From assembly GCF_023074175.1 (NCBI RefSeq), contig NZ_JADPKS010000024.1:100534-164533 (forward strand): a stretch of 64,000 nucleotides of DNA, in the 5' to 3' direction. The notes below the pieces were generated by a model that had not been told where the DNA came from, ran no database searches, and was given only the letters and a program-made list of their open reading frames with translations. The DNA comes from Bradyrhizobium sp. 139 (GTDB taxonomy: Bacteria; Pseudomonadota; Alphaproteobacteria; Rhizobiales; Xanthobacteraceae). Positions 42,056 to 50,505 of this stretch are shown one piece after another. Both the position numbers and the translations under genes were made by a program. Every line of letters starts with the position of its first letter. Position 1 is the first letter of the stretch.

Positions 42056-42799
42056 CTAGCCAAACCGGCGCGGGCGTAGCCCGGCATGAAACCACGTGAT
42101 CATCGAATAGATGTCGTAGACGGGAAGCCCGACCTCGGCCTGCAAGGCCGCCGCATAAGGCGGCATGTTGGTGCATTCGAGCACGATGGCGCCGACGTCG
42201 GGGTTCTTCGCGACCAGTTGCTTGCCGGCCTCGACCACATCGCGCTCGGCTTGCGCGATGTCCATGTCGTCTTTCTCGGCCTTGATCAGGACACGGAAGA
42301 ACTCCTTGCCGTTCTCGGTGCCGACCAGCGGCGTATCGAGCGGCACGCCGGCGCCTTCGAGATGAGCCGGCGTCAAGGTCGAGCCCGACACCGTGACGAG
42401 GCCGACGCGCTTGCCCGGCGGCAAGGTCGCCTGCACCCACGGCACCTGCATCAGCGACGAGGTCGCAACGGGAACGCCGACGGCGGCCGCGATCTCCTTC
42501 TGGAACAGCGAGAGGAAGCCGCAATTGGTGGTGATGGCTTCAGCCCCCAGCCGCACCAGATCCTTGGCCGCATCGATGAAATCGGGCAGCAGGCCGGCGG
42601 CGCCGTTCAGCACCACTTTCTCCGGCGAGGCGCCGCTCACCACACGATAGAGCACCGGGAACGGCCAGGTCGTGCCGTTGCCCATGTCGCCGGGAATGCG
42701 AGGGAAGCGCGCTTCCAGCATCAAGATGCCGAGCGGCGCGCCATAGATGGCCTTGCCGCCGCGGGCGATGCGAGAGGACGAGTTGGCTGGTGAGGTCAT
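42056..42799 (-). CDS. Asp/Glu/hydantoin racemase-family protein
   Basis: 247 residues with both cysteines needed for two-base racemisation: Cys93 in ITTNCGFLSLFQ and Cys209 in IVLECTNMPPYA. The family includes aspartate/glutamate and hydantoin racemases, maleate isomerase and arylmalonate decarboxylase, which keep different cysteine sets; keeping both fits a racemase or isomerase. It lies ten bases after the DadA-like gene, so an L-to-D amino acid step before oxidative deamination is a natural reading. Confidence 0.82.
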   Translation of the reverse strand: MTSPANSSSRIARGGKAIYGAPLGILMLEARFPRIPGDMGNGTTWPFPVLYRVVSGASPEKVVLNGAAGLLPDFIDAAKDLVRLGAEAITTNCGFLSLFQKEIAAAVGVPVATSSLMQVPWVQATLPPGKRVGLVTVSGSTLTPAHLEGAGVPLDTPLVGTENGKEFFRVLIKAEKDDMDIAQAERDVVEAGKQLVAKNPDVGAIVLECTNMPPYAAALQAEVGLPVYDIYSMITWFHAGLRPRRFG

Positions 42800-42808
42800 G
42801 GTGCGATC

Positions 42809-44074
42809 TCAGAGGAAGCGAGTGGGCGCGAACGGCGCCAGCGGAATCTCCGGCGGCTTGCCGCTCAGAAGCTGCGCGACGAGACGGCCGGTGCGAGCCG
42901 AGCCGACCAGACCGACATGGCCGTGGCCGAAGGCGTAGACGATGTCGCGCGAGGCGCGTGCATGGCCGATACAGGGAAGCCCATCCGGCATGCTCGGGCG
43001 ATGACCAAACCAGGTCTTGATGCGCGAGGCCGGGATGTCCTTCGGCAGTTTTGGGAACATGCTGAAGAGATGGTTGCGTAAAATGTCGGCGCGTTTCCAG
43101 TTCGGCGCGGCCTCGAGGCCCGCAATCTCGACCGTGCCGGCAGCGCGCAGGCCCTTGTCGGTCCAGTTCACCACCATCCTGGCATCGGACGCCATCATCG
43201 AGCTGCGCGGACCCGATTCCGGGTTCTCGATCATGACGTGATAGCCGCGTTCGGTCTCGAGCGGCAGCGGATCGCCGACCGAGGCGGTGAGCCGCTTCGA
43301 ATGCGCGCCCGCGGCGATTACCGCGGCGTCGCAAGGAATTTCGCCGGTATCGGTGATGATCGCAACGAGCTTGTTGCCGGAGAGCTTGAGGCCCGTCACC
43401 TTGGCGCGCACCAGCTTCGCGCCGCTCGCCAGCGCATGATTGGCAAGCGCCGCAACGTAAGCGCCGGGATCGCGGCAGCGGCCGGCTTCCTCAACCACCA
43501 CGCCAAACGTGTAGCGCGGGTGCAGGTCCGGCTCGCGCTGACGCATCTCGTCGGCGGACAGCTCCAGCCATTCGACGCCGACCCGTTTGCGAAGCCGCCA
43601 GCCGAGATCGTTGTCAAAATTGCCACGCGACGGGAAGACATGCATCACGCCGTTGCGCTCGACGAGCTCAGGCACGCCCGCTTCCTCTGCGAGCTTTTTG
43701 TGCAGGAGCGGCGCGTCCTTGAGGAGGTCACGCAGCGCAAACGCCGTCTTTTCAACGCGCGCTTCGGTCCAGCCCGAGAGCAGATACTTGATCAGCCAGG
43801 GCAAGGCTTTCAGCAAGTAAGACCAGCGGATCGCCAGCGGTCCGAGCGGGTCCATCAGATAGAACGGCACCTTCTTCCAGATCCCCGGCTCGGCCGGCGG
43901 GATCACCGAATGCGAGGAGAGCCAGCCGGCATTGCCGTAGCTCGCCGCCTGTTCGCCACCGGGCTCGCCCGGGTCGATCAGCGTGACGCGATGACCCTCA
44001 CGCAGTGCCTCGATGGCGCTGATCACGCCGACCGCGCCGGCCCCGATGATGGCGACGTGGCGGCCTTCCGGCAT
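42809..44074 (-). CDS. FAD-dependent D-amino acid dehydrogenase-like protein (DadA type)
   Basis: 421 residues of the DAO family. The FAD motif VAIIGAGAVGVISAIEALRE and SYGNAGWLSSHSVIPPAEPG match DadA-like proteins, as does the C-terminal FGHGHVGLVGSARTGRLVAQ. Such enzymes pass electrons from a D-amino acid to the respiratory chain and release a 2-oxo acid and ammonia. It follows the ThDP gene by three bases and precedes the racemase-like gene by nine. Confidence 0.88.
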   Translation of the reverse strand: MPEGRHVAIIGAGAVGVISAIEALREGHRVTLIDPGEPGGEQAASYGNAGWLSSHSVIPPAEPGIWKKVPFYLMDPLGPLAIRWSYLLKALPWLIKYLLSGWTEARVEKTAFALRDLLKDAPLLHKKLAEEAGVPELVERNGVMHVFPSRGNFDNDLGWRLRKRVGVEWLELSADEMRQREPDLHPRYTFGVVVEEAGRCRDPGAYVAALANHALASGAKLVRAKVTGLKLSGNKLVAIITDTGEIPCDAAVIAAGAHSKRLTASVGDPLPLETERGYHVMIENPESGPRSSMMASDARMVVNWTDKGLRAAGTVEIAGLEAAPNWKRADILRNHLFSMFPKLPKDIPASRIKTWFGHRPSMPDGLPCIGHARASRDIVYAFGHGHVGLVGSARTGRLVAQLLSGKPPEIPLAPFAPTRFL

Positions 44075-44077
44075 CGC

Positions 44078-45739
44078 TTACGCCTTCACTGCGGGTGTAA
44101 AATCCTTGCCGACCGAGATCGCGCGCGGATCGATGATGCAGTGGAGGATCGACGGTTTTCCTGACGCAAGCGCGCGCTCGAACGCCGGCGCGAACTCTTC
44201 CGTGCGCTCGACGCGCTCGCCATGACCGCCGAACGCTTTTGCGTACATCGCAAAGTCCGGATTCTTGAGCTGGGTGCCCACCACCCGGCCGGGATAGTCG
44301 CGCTCCTGGTGCATGCGGATGGTGCCGTATTGCGAATTGTCGACGACGATGACCACCAGCGGCGCATCGTACTGCACGGCAGTCGCGAATTCCTGGCCGT
44401 TCATCAGGAAGCAGCCGTCGCCGGCAAAGGCGACGACGGTCCGATCCGGATATTGCCGCTTGGCAAGCACCGCCGCAGGGACGCCGTAGCCCATTGAACC
44501 CGAGGTCGGTGCAAGCTGTGAGGCAAAGCTGTGGAAGCGGTGATGACGATGGATCCAGCCGGCATAATTGCCGGCGCCGTTGCAGACGATCGCGTCCTTC
44601 GGCAGGCGGTCGCGTAGCCAGGTCATGACCTGGCCATACTGGAACGTGCCCGGCAGCTCGCGCGCCTTGTCGGTCCAGGCGAGATAATCGGCGTGCGCCT
44701 TTGCCGCCTCGTCCTTCCAGGCGACCGTCGCGGCGGGCTTCAGCGTCTCGACGGCGGCGGCGAATGCAGCGGGCGTCGCCTGGATCGCGAGCTCAGGCTG
44801 ATAGATGCGGCCAAGCTCTTCCGAGCCGGGATGCACATGGATCAGCTTCTGCTGCGGGGTCGGAATGTCGAGCAGCGTGTAGGACGAGGACGGCATCTCC
44901 GACATGCGGCCGCCGATGAGCAGAATGACATCGGCGCCATCGATGCGCGCCTTCAATCCCGGGCTCGGCCCGATGCCGAGATCGCCGGCATAGTGCGAAT
45001 GATCGGCGTCGATGAGCGACGCCCGCCGGAACGAGGTCGCGACCGGCAGGTCGAAGCGTTCGGCGAAGCGCGCGATGCTCCTGGTCGCTTCATCGGTCCA
45101 GCGCGAGCCGCCGAGAATGACGAGCGGCGCCTTGGCGCTCGCGAGCATGGCGCTGACGCGCTCGATATCTGATGGCGCGGGCCAGCTCACGGCCGGTTCG
45201 ATGCGCATGGCATCGGCGACGGCTGCAGTCTCGGTCAGCATGTTCTCCGGCAGCGAGATCACCACGGGGCCCGGTCGGCCCTGCATGGCGACGCGGAAGG
45301 CGCGTGCGACCAGCTCCGGAATGCGGTCGGGGCGGTCAATCTCGACGGCCCATTTCGCCATGGTGCCGAACACCGCCTTGTAGTCGAGCTCCTGGAACGC
45401 CTCGCGCTCGCGCATGCCGGTATCGACCTGGCCGACGAACAGGATCATCGGCGTCGAGTCCTGCATCGCGATGTGGACGCCGTGGCTGGCATTGGTGGCG
45501 CCGGGGCCACGGGTGACGAAGCAGATTCCGGGGCGGCCGGTAAGCTTGCCATAGGCCTCCGCCATCATCGCAGCGCCGCCTTCGGCGCGGCAGATCATGA
45601 CGTCGATCGCGCTGTCATGGAGCGCATCGAGCGCCGCGAGGTAGCTCTCGCCCGGCACGCAGGTGACGCGCTCGACGCCTTGGGCGACGAGCTGATCGAT
45701 CAGGATCTGGCCTCCGGTGCGGGTGTTGCGAATGGTCAT
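44078..45739 (-). CDS. acetolactate synthase-like ThDP-dependent enzyme
   Basis: 553 residues with the three-domain architecture of the pyruvate oxidase/acetohydroxyacid synthase family: GVERVTCVPGESYLAALDAL, the ThDP-activating glutamate in ICRAEGGAAMMAEAYGKLTG, and the C-terminal GDGCFLMNGQEFATAV with a later NSQYGTIRMHQE. No small regulatory subunit gene is adjacent, so a catabolic role (benzoylformate decarboxylase-, oxalyl-CoA- or glyoxylate-ligase-like) is more likely than isoleucine/valine synthesis. The ATG at 45739 has GGAG upstream and overlaps the stop of an aminotransferase relic. Confidence 0.85.
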   Translation of the reverse strand: MTIRNTRTGGQILIDQLVAQGVERVTCVPGESYLAALDALHDSAIDVMICRAEGGAAMMAEAYGKLTGRPGICFVTRGPGATNASHGVHIAMQDSTPMILFVGQVDTGMREREAFQELDYKAVFGTMAKWAVEIDRPDRIPELVARAFRVAMQGRPGPVVISLPENMLTETAAVADAMRIEPAVSWPAPSDIERVSAMLASAKAPLVILGGSRWTDEATRSIARFAERFDLPVATSFRRASLIDADHSHYAGDLGIGPSPGLKARIDGADVILLIGGRMSEMPSSSYTLLDIPTPQQKLIHVHPGSEELGRIYQPELAIQATPAAFAAAVETLKPAATVAWKDEAAKAHADYLAWTDKARELPGTFQYGQVMTWLRDRLPKDAIVCNGAGNYAGWIHRHHRFHSFASQLAPTSGSMGYGVPAAVLAKRQYPDRTVVAFAGDGCFLMNGQEFATAVQYDAPLVVIVVDNSQYGTIRMHQERDYPGRVVGTQLKNPDFAMYAKAFGGHGERVERTEEFAPAFERALASGKPSILHCIIDPRAISVGKDFTPAVKA

Positions 45740-45870
45740 GACAGCTCCATGCAGGCTTTGGCGATGCGCTCGGTAGCTTCGCGCAAGTTTTGTTCCGAGG
45801 TGGCGTAGGACAGGCGGAAATAAGGTGCAAGGCCGAAACAGCTGCCCGGCACCACTGCAAACGCAGCTCT
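45736..45870 (-). pseudogene. C-terminal relic of a class I/II aminotransferase gene
   Basis: The last 44 codons of an aspartate-aminotransferase-like gene: AAFAVVPGSCFGLAPYFRLS, then YATSEQNLREATERIAKACM and a stop. The PG..FG....FR.S motif holds the arginine that binds the substrate carboxylate in the family. The rest has been replaced upstream by repeat DNA (45880-46064). Its stop overlaps the ATG of the ThDP gene (ATGA), as in a coupled operon. So an aminotransferase once led this operon and was lost. Confidence 0.75.
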
Positions 45871-45960
45871 GCATTCTCCCGGCGCATTTTGCCCGAGTTT
45901 TACGCTTCTCTTCATATCCTCTTTGGAGAGGCAGGCGTGCGCGTAGGCGATGTTTTCTGC

Positions 45961-46064
45961 GTCATTCCGGGGCGCGCCTCTTGGCGCGAACCCGGAATCC
46001 ATTTTGCGGCGTTGCCTGCTGCCCGATGGATTCCGGGTTCGCGCTTCGCGCGCCCCGGAATGAC
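45961..46064. repeat. nested palindromic repeat (GTCATTCCGGGGCGCGC type)
   Basis: Outer arms of 17 bases (45961-45977 / 46048-46064) are exact reverse complements, and inner arms (GCGCGAACCCGGAATCCAT / its near complement around 46026-46044) pair as well. It lies between the aminotransferase relic and uxuA. Elements with the same ends lie at 50455-50496 and, more distantly, at 35737 and 60865. Confidence 0.8.
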
Positions 46065-46089
46065 GGCTCCCCAGCTGATGCGCCGCCTG

Positions 46090-47280
46090 CTATTGATGCT
46101 CGATCGCGCGGATCGCGCCACGGAGCTCGGCGAGGCCGCGCAGGCGGCCGATCGCGGTGTAGCCGGGATTGGTGCGCTTGGTGGCCGCGAGATCGTCGAG
46201 CATGCGGTGGCCGTGATCGGGACGGAACACGATTTTCTTGTCAGGCGAGCGCCGCGCGTTCTCCTTCAAGAGGGCCTTCAGCACCGCGACCATGTCGACG
46301 TCGCCGTCGAAATGATCGGACTCGTAGAAGGACAGGCCGTCGGCCTCACGCCTGGTCGCGCGCAGATGCGCAAAAGCTATGCGCGGGCCGAAGCGCTCGG
46401 CCATCGCAGGCAGATCGTTCCCGGCGCGCACGCCGAGCGAGCCCGTGCACAGGCAGATGCCGTTGGCCTTGGACGGCACGGCATCGAACAGCGCCTGGTA
46501 GTCGTCAGCGGTCGAGGCAATGCGCGGCAGGCCAAACAGCGGCCGCGGCGGATCGTCGGGATGCAGCGTCAGGGAGACGCCGAGCTGCTCGGCGACTGGC
46601 GCGACGCGGCCCAGGAATTCGGCGAGATGCCGGCGCAGGATGTCCCGTGTGATGTCGCGGTATTGCTCCAGCCGGTCGCGGAATTGCGGGAGCGTCATCG
46701 GCTCGGTGGTCGAACCCGGCAGCGCACTGGCGATGACCATGATGAGATAGTCGATATCGGCCTGGCTCATCTTCTCGAAGAGCTTGTTCGCACGCGCCTG
46801 CTGCTCCGGCGAATATTCCTGAAGCGCGGCCGGGCGCTTGAGGATATGCAGCTCGAACGCCACAAAACGGTCCTGGTCGAAACGCATGGCGCGGGCGCCG
46901 TTCGGCAGCTCCCATTCGAGATCGGTGCGGCACCAGTCGACCACGGGCATGAAGTTGTAGCAGATGATCTTGATGCCGGCGGCGGCCACGGCCTCGAGGC
47001 TTGCGATCCAAGCCTCGATCGAGGCCGTCGCCTTGCCACCGAGCCGCTTCACGTCATCCGGGATCGGGACCGATTCCACCACCGACCAGGTCAAGGGCGA
47101 GCGGCCAGGCTGGCCGTGCTCGATAAAATTCTTGCGCTCCTCGACCGCCTTGCGCGTCCAGGCCTCGCCGATCGGTACGTGATGTAGCGCCGAGACGATA
47201 TCCGTCGCGCCGGCCTGCCTGACGTCATCCAGCGACACGGGATCATCGGGCCCGTACCAGCGCCATCCCTCTAGCATCAT
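46090..47280 (-). CDS. uxuA: mannonate dehydratase
   Basis: UxuA dehydrates D-mannonate to 2-keto-3-deoxygluconate in hexuronate breakdown. The 396 residues match the usual 394. Family text includes MLEGWRWYGPDDPVSLDDVR, QAGATDIVSALHHVPIGEAW, metal-binding LGVSLTLHPDDPPRPLFGLP and IVFRPDHGHRMLDD. GGAG precedes the ATG pair at 47280/47277. It lies downstream of the idonate dehydrogenase gene on the same strand, separated by a hairpin-bearing repeat, so it may be transcribed at a lower or separate level. Confidence 0.95.
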   Translation of the reverse strand: MMLEGWRWYGPDDPVSLDDVRQAGATDIVSALHHVPIGEAWTRKAVEERKNFIEHGQPGRSPLTWSVVESVPIPDDVKRLGGKATASIEAWIASLEAVAAAGIKIICYNFMPVVDWCRTDLEWELPNGARAMRFDQDRFVAFELHILKRPAALQEYSPEQQARANKLFEKMSQADIDYLIMVIASALPGSTTEPMTLPQFRDRLEQYRDITRDILRRHLAEFLGRVAPVAEQLGVSLTLHPDDPPRPLFGLPRIASTADDYQALFDAVPSKANGICLCTGSLGVRAGNDLPAMAERFGPRIAFAHLRATRREADGLSFYESDHFDGDVDMVAVLKALLKENARRSPDKKIVFRPDHGHRMLDDLAATKRTNPGYTAIGRLRGLAELRGAIRAIEHQ

Positions 47281-47293
47281 GTGCGTTCTCCAG

Positions 47294-47392
47294 GAGCGTT
47301 TTCGAGCGAAGCGGACACCGGTTCGCGAAAAGAAAACGCGTCAAAACAAGAATCTGGAGCCCCGTTCCGATTTCATCGGAACGGGGCTCTAG
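47294..47392. repeat. intergenic repeat ending in a 14-bp hairpin; possible terminator
   Basis: It begins GAGCGTTTTCGAGCGAAG and ends with a perfect 14-bp stem and 3-base loop (arms 47358-47371 and 47375-47388). I recall near-identical elements from Bradyrhizobium genomes. Read on the minus strand, the hairpin is followed by a T-rich stretch (TTCTTGTTTTG), so it could terminate or reduce transcription from idnD into uxuA. Confidence 0.7.
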
Positions 47393-47394
47393 GG

Positions 47395-48444
47395 TCAGTT
47401 CGCAGTCAGCACGACTTTGACGCTCTGCGAGCGGTCGAGTGCGAGCCGCAGCGCCTCCGGCGCGGTCGACAGCGGCCGCTCGGCGGTGACCAGCGACAGC
47501 ACGTCGACGCCACCTGCAGCGATCAGCTCCACCGCCGTCATGAACTCGAGCCCGAAGCGGAACGAGCCGCGCAGGTCGATCTCCTTGGCCATCACCGCGT
47601 TGGCCGGCACCGGAATCTGCCCGCCGGGCAGATTGCCGATCTGCACCACCGTGCCGCCGCGCCTGACGATGCCGATCGCGCTGGCAAGGCCCGCGGCCGT
47701 GCCCGAAACCTCGAAAGCGACGTCGTAGGGACGCGAAGCAGCCTGGGCCTTCAGGCCCTCGTCCCCGGCCCCGACGTTCTCGACGTGAGAGGCGCCGAGC
47801 CGGCTTGCGAAGGCCAGCGGCGCCGGCGCGATGTCGGCCACGGTGATGTCGGCCATGCCGGCGCGATGCGCGGCGAGCATGGTCAGGAGCCCGATCGGGC
47901 CGGCACCAAAGATGATGCCGCGCTTGCCTTCGATGTTGCCGGCGCGCGCGACCGCGTGCAGGCAGACCGCGAGCGGCTCGGCCAGAGCCGCAGCCTGGTA
48001 GGACACGTGGTCCGGAATCTTGACGCACTGCGCCGGGATCGCGTCGAAATAATTGGCAAAGCCGCCCTGCATGTGCGGCGTCTTCGAGGCCGAGCCCATG
48101 AAGTAGATGTTCTCGCAGAGGTTCGGCCGTCCCTCACGGCAGGCGACGCAATGACCGCACCAGCGCGACGGATTGACGGCGACGCGGTCGCCGACCGTCA
48201 AACCAGCTGCGGAACCGGAGATTTCCACGATTTCGCCCGAGATCTCATGACCAAGAACCAGCGGCGATTTCACCACGAAATCGCCGGTCCGGGCGTGGCG
48301 GAAATAGTGCATGTCCGAACCGCAGATGCCGCCGGCGCCGAAGCGGATGCGCACCATGCCCGATGCCAGCTTGTCGAGCGGATGCTCGACCATGCGCAGA
48401 TCTTCGGGGCCGAACAGGGTTGCGGCGAGAGCTGAGGAGGTCAT
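47395..48444 (-). CDS. zinc-dependent sugar-acid/polyol dehydrogenase, L-idonate 5-dehydrogenase type
   Basis: 349 residues of the medium-chain dehydrogenase family. Catalytic zinc ligands are in GGICGSDMHYF and LGHEISGEIVE, the structural-zinc cysteines in WCGHCVACREGRPNLC, and the NAD site in GIIFGAGPIGLLTML. The Asp-Met-His-Tyr-Phe text after the first cysteine fits L-idonate 5-dehydrogenases, which oxidise L-idonate to 5-keto-gluconate. Its ATG overlaps the dctM stop (ATGA), so import and oxidation are coupled. Sorbitol or galactitol dehydrogenase activity is not excluded. Confidence 0.82.
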   Translation of the reverse strand: MTSSALAATLFGPEDLRMVEHPLDKLASGMVRIRFGAGGICGSDMHYFRHARTGDFVVKSPLVLGHEISGEIVEISGSAAGLTVGDRVAVNPSRWCGHCVACREGRPNLCENIYFMGSASKTPHMQGGFANYFDAIPAQCVKIPDHVSYQAAALAEPLAVCLHAVARAGNIEGKRGIIFGAGPIGLLTMLAAHRAGMADITVADIAPAPLAFASRLGASHVENVGAGDEGLKAQAASRPYDVAFEVSGTAAGLASAIGIVRRGGTVVQIGNLPGGQIPVPANAVMAKEIDLRGSFRFGLEFMTAVELIAAGGVDVLSLVTAERPLSTAPEALRLALDRSQSVKVVLTAN

Positions 48445-49847
48445 TTGGAAAGTCCCATGTATTTTGGCAGCCAGAGAGTCAGTTCGGGAATGTAGGTGAT
48501 CGCGATCAGCGCGAGCATCAGCGGCACCAGCCAGGGCAGGATCGCCACCGTCGTGCGCTCGACCGAGAGCTTCGCCACGCGGGCAAGCACGAACAGCACC
48601 ATGCCGAGCGGCGGGTGCAACAGGCCGATCATCAGGTTCAACGTCATGATCAGACCGAAATGGATCGGATCGATGCCGAGCTTGAGCACGATCGGCAGCA
48701 GGATCGGCACCAGGATGGTGATCGCCGCGGTGGTGTCGATGAAGCAGCCGACGAACAGGATCAGGACGTTGGCGAGCGCCAGGAACACCCATTTGTTGTG
48801 CGTGATGCTGAGCATCCAGTCCGAAAGCAGCTGGGCTGCATGCGACACCGTGAGGAGCCACGCAAAGATCGAGGCAGCGGTGACGATGAACAGCACCGAG
48901 GCCGTGGTCTCGATGGTGTCGAAAGTCGCCTTCGCCACCGTCTTCAGCGTCATGGTGCGATAGCGCACGAGACCGAGGAACAGCGACCAGATCACCGCGG
49001 CAACTGCGGCCTCCGTCGGCGTGAACCAGCCGAGCGTCATGCCGCCGACAAGGATCACCGGCGCCATCAACGCCATCACGGCGGAGAAATCGAAGTACCA
49101 GTCGATCGCGAGCAGCACGACCAAGCCAAGGCCAACTGCCCAATTGGTGGAGAGACCGGCAACCGTCAGAAGCCAGACAGCCATCGGGAAGCTCAGCACG
49201 ATGACGATCTCGAGCCCCGCCGATCCCAATTGCGGCCAGGAGAAAGGCGTATCGCTGCCCCATTTGTTCTTGTGCGCGAAGTAGGTGACGGTCGCCATCA
49301 TGAACAGCGTGAGGACGATGCCGGGGATGACGCCACCCAGGAACAGCGCGCCGATCGAGACGTTGGCCATCATGCCGTAGATCACGAAGGGCAGCGATGG
49401 CGGAATGATCGGGCCGAGCGTCGCGGAGGCCGCAGTGACGCCGACCGAGAACTCGGTCGAGTAGCCGTGGTCCTTCATCGCCTTGATCTCGATGGTGCCG
49501 AGGCCGGCGGCGTCCGCGATCGCGGTGCCGGACATGCCGGAGAAGATCACCGAGCCGATGATGTTGACGTGGCCGAGGCCGCCGCGCATCCAGCCGACCA
49601 GCGCCACGGCGAATTTATAGATGCGGCCGGTCACGCCGGCGATGTTCATGAGATTGCCGGCCAGGATGAAGAACGGTACGGCGAGCAGCGGGAAGCTCTC
49701 GACGCCGGCGATCATGCGCTGCGCCAGCGTGACATCAGGCGTCACGCCGCTGACCAGGATGTAGAGCAGCGACGACGCAGCCATGGCAATCGCCACGGGA
49801 AGGCCGAGCAGCATCAGGATGAGAAAGCCTCCAAGCAACAGCAGCAT
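48441..49847 (-). CDS. dctM: TRAP transporter large permease (DctM family)
   Basis: 468 residues, longer than the DctM at 24-25 kb (429). The extra length is a hydrophobic insert in the middle (IVIVLSFPMAVWLLTVAGLS, then LGLVVLLAIDWYFDF). Signatures include LAVPFFILAGNLMNIAGVTG and GMSGTAIADAAGLGTIEIKA. It follows dctQ by four bases. By context the importer should carry hexuronates, mannonate, idonate or another sugar acid. Confidence 0.93.
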   Translation of the reverse strand: MLLLLGGFLILMLLGLPVAIAMAASSLLYILVSGVTPDVTLAQRMIAGVESFPLLAVPFFILAGNLMNIAGVTGRIYKFAVALVGWMRGGLGHVNIIGSVIFSGMSGTAIADAAGLGTIEIKAMKDHGYSTEFSVGVTAASATLGPIIPPSLPFVIYGMMANVSIGALFLGGVIPGIVLTLFMMATVTYFAHKNKWGSDTPFSWPQLGSAGLEIVIVLSFPMAVWLLTVAGLSTNWAVGLGLVVLLAIDWYFDFSAVMALMAPVILVGGMTLGWFTPTEAAVAAVIWSLFLGLVRYRTMTLKTVAKATFDTIETTASVLFIVTAASIFAWLLTVSHAAQLLSDWMLSITHNKWVFLALANVLILFVGCFIDTTAAITILVPILLPIVLKLGIDPIHFGLIMTLNLMIGLLHPPLGMVLFVLARVAKLSVERTTVAILPWLVPLMLALIAITYIPELTLWLPKYMGLSK

Positions 49848-49851
49848 GAAA

Positions 49852-50430
49852 TTATCCTTCCGATCCGTCGTAGGCCCCGGGACGTTCGAGGACCGAGTAG
49901 CCCTGCCGCCAGTTTTGCACTGCCACCTGCACCGAGCGTGCGAACATCAGCACGAAGCCGAGCAGCACGGCGTAATAGACGTAATTCTTGGGAAAGTTGA
50001 TCGTGGTCATCGTCTCTTCGCCGATGATCTGGATGTAGATCCAGACCAGCCGGACCGCATAGCCGAAGAAGGCAATCCGGATCAGGTCGATCACCGTCGA
50101 CAGTGCGCGGCCCACGAGGTGCGGCAGATAGCGGTAGATGAGATCGACCTGGATGTGCCGCGACAGCCGCACGCACATCGACGCGCCGATGAAGACCACG
50201 CCGATCAGGCAGTAGGTCGCAATCTCCTCGGTCCAGGCGTAGCTGTCGTTGAGCACGTAGCGGGTGAAGAACTGGAGGAAGACGGCGAGCGCCATCACCC
50301 AGAAGATCGCCAGCGCCACCCAGTCCTCGAAAGCGTAGATGCCGAGATCGACCTTCGGCGTTGCCTCCTCCTCGAAGGTATGGGCGATCTCGTCCCCGGT
50401 GATCTGCCGGTGCACTTCGACGCTCGACAT
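49852..50430 (-). CDS. dctQ: TRAP transporter small permease (DctQ family)
   Basis: 192 residues from the ATG at 50430 (GGGGAG upstream). A charged N-terminal 40 residues precedes four spans, including VALAIFWVMALAVFLQFFTR, then YVLNDSYAWTEEIATYCLI and SRHIQVDLIYRYLP, all family features. The unusually long cytoplasmic N-terminus carries an EEEATPKVD stretch. A palindromic repeat separates it from dctP upstream. Confidence 0.9.
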   Translation of the reverse strand: MSSVEVHRQITGDEIAHTFEEEATPKVDLGIYAFEDWVALAIFWVMALAVFLQFFTRYVLNDSYAWTEEIATYCLIGVVFIGASMCVRLSRHIQVDLIYRYLPHLVGRALSTVIDLIRIAFFGYAVRLVWIYIQIIGEETMTTINFPKNYVYYAVLLGFVLMFARSVQVAVQNWRQGYSVLERPGAYDGSEG

Positions 50431-50454
50431 GTGGTACTCCCCAAACGACGTGAA

Positions 50455-50496
50455 CGTCATTCCGGAGCAACGCGAAGCGGCGGCCCCGGAATGACG
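50455..50496. repeat. short palindromic repeat between dctP and dctQ
   Basis: CGTCATTCCGG at the left and CCGGAATGACG at the right end are exact complements around a GC-rich loop. It is a short version of the element at 45961-46064. Its place inside a transporter operon suggests it was tolerated as an mRNA hairpin; such hairpins after dctP often let the binding protein be made in excess. Confidence 0.75.
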
Positions 50497-50505
50497 GCTA
50501 TTGCG

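Noticed and set aside
42003..42060. Frameshift at the C-terminus of the racemase-like gene
   Set aside because: The next frame continues with protein-like text (LEVKKLPIDRITSAIEEG), but the stop at 42056 gives a normal family length of 247, so I treat the rest as debris and not as part of this gene.
44078..45739. Sulfoacetaldehyde acetyltransferase (Xsc) as the identity of the ThDP enzyme
   Set aside because: It would complete a cysteate route with the ComDE-like pair, but the N-terminus lacks the Xsc pattern I know, and no phosphotransacetylase or sulfite exporter is nearby.
48445..49263. N-terminal extension of the idonate-type dehydrogenase
   Set aside because: The extension is in the shadow of dctM. 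The ATG at 48444 overlaps the dctM stop and begins the family pattern.
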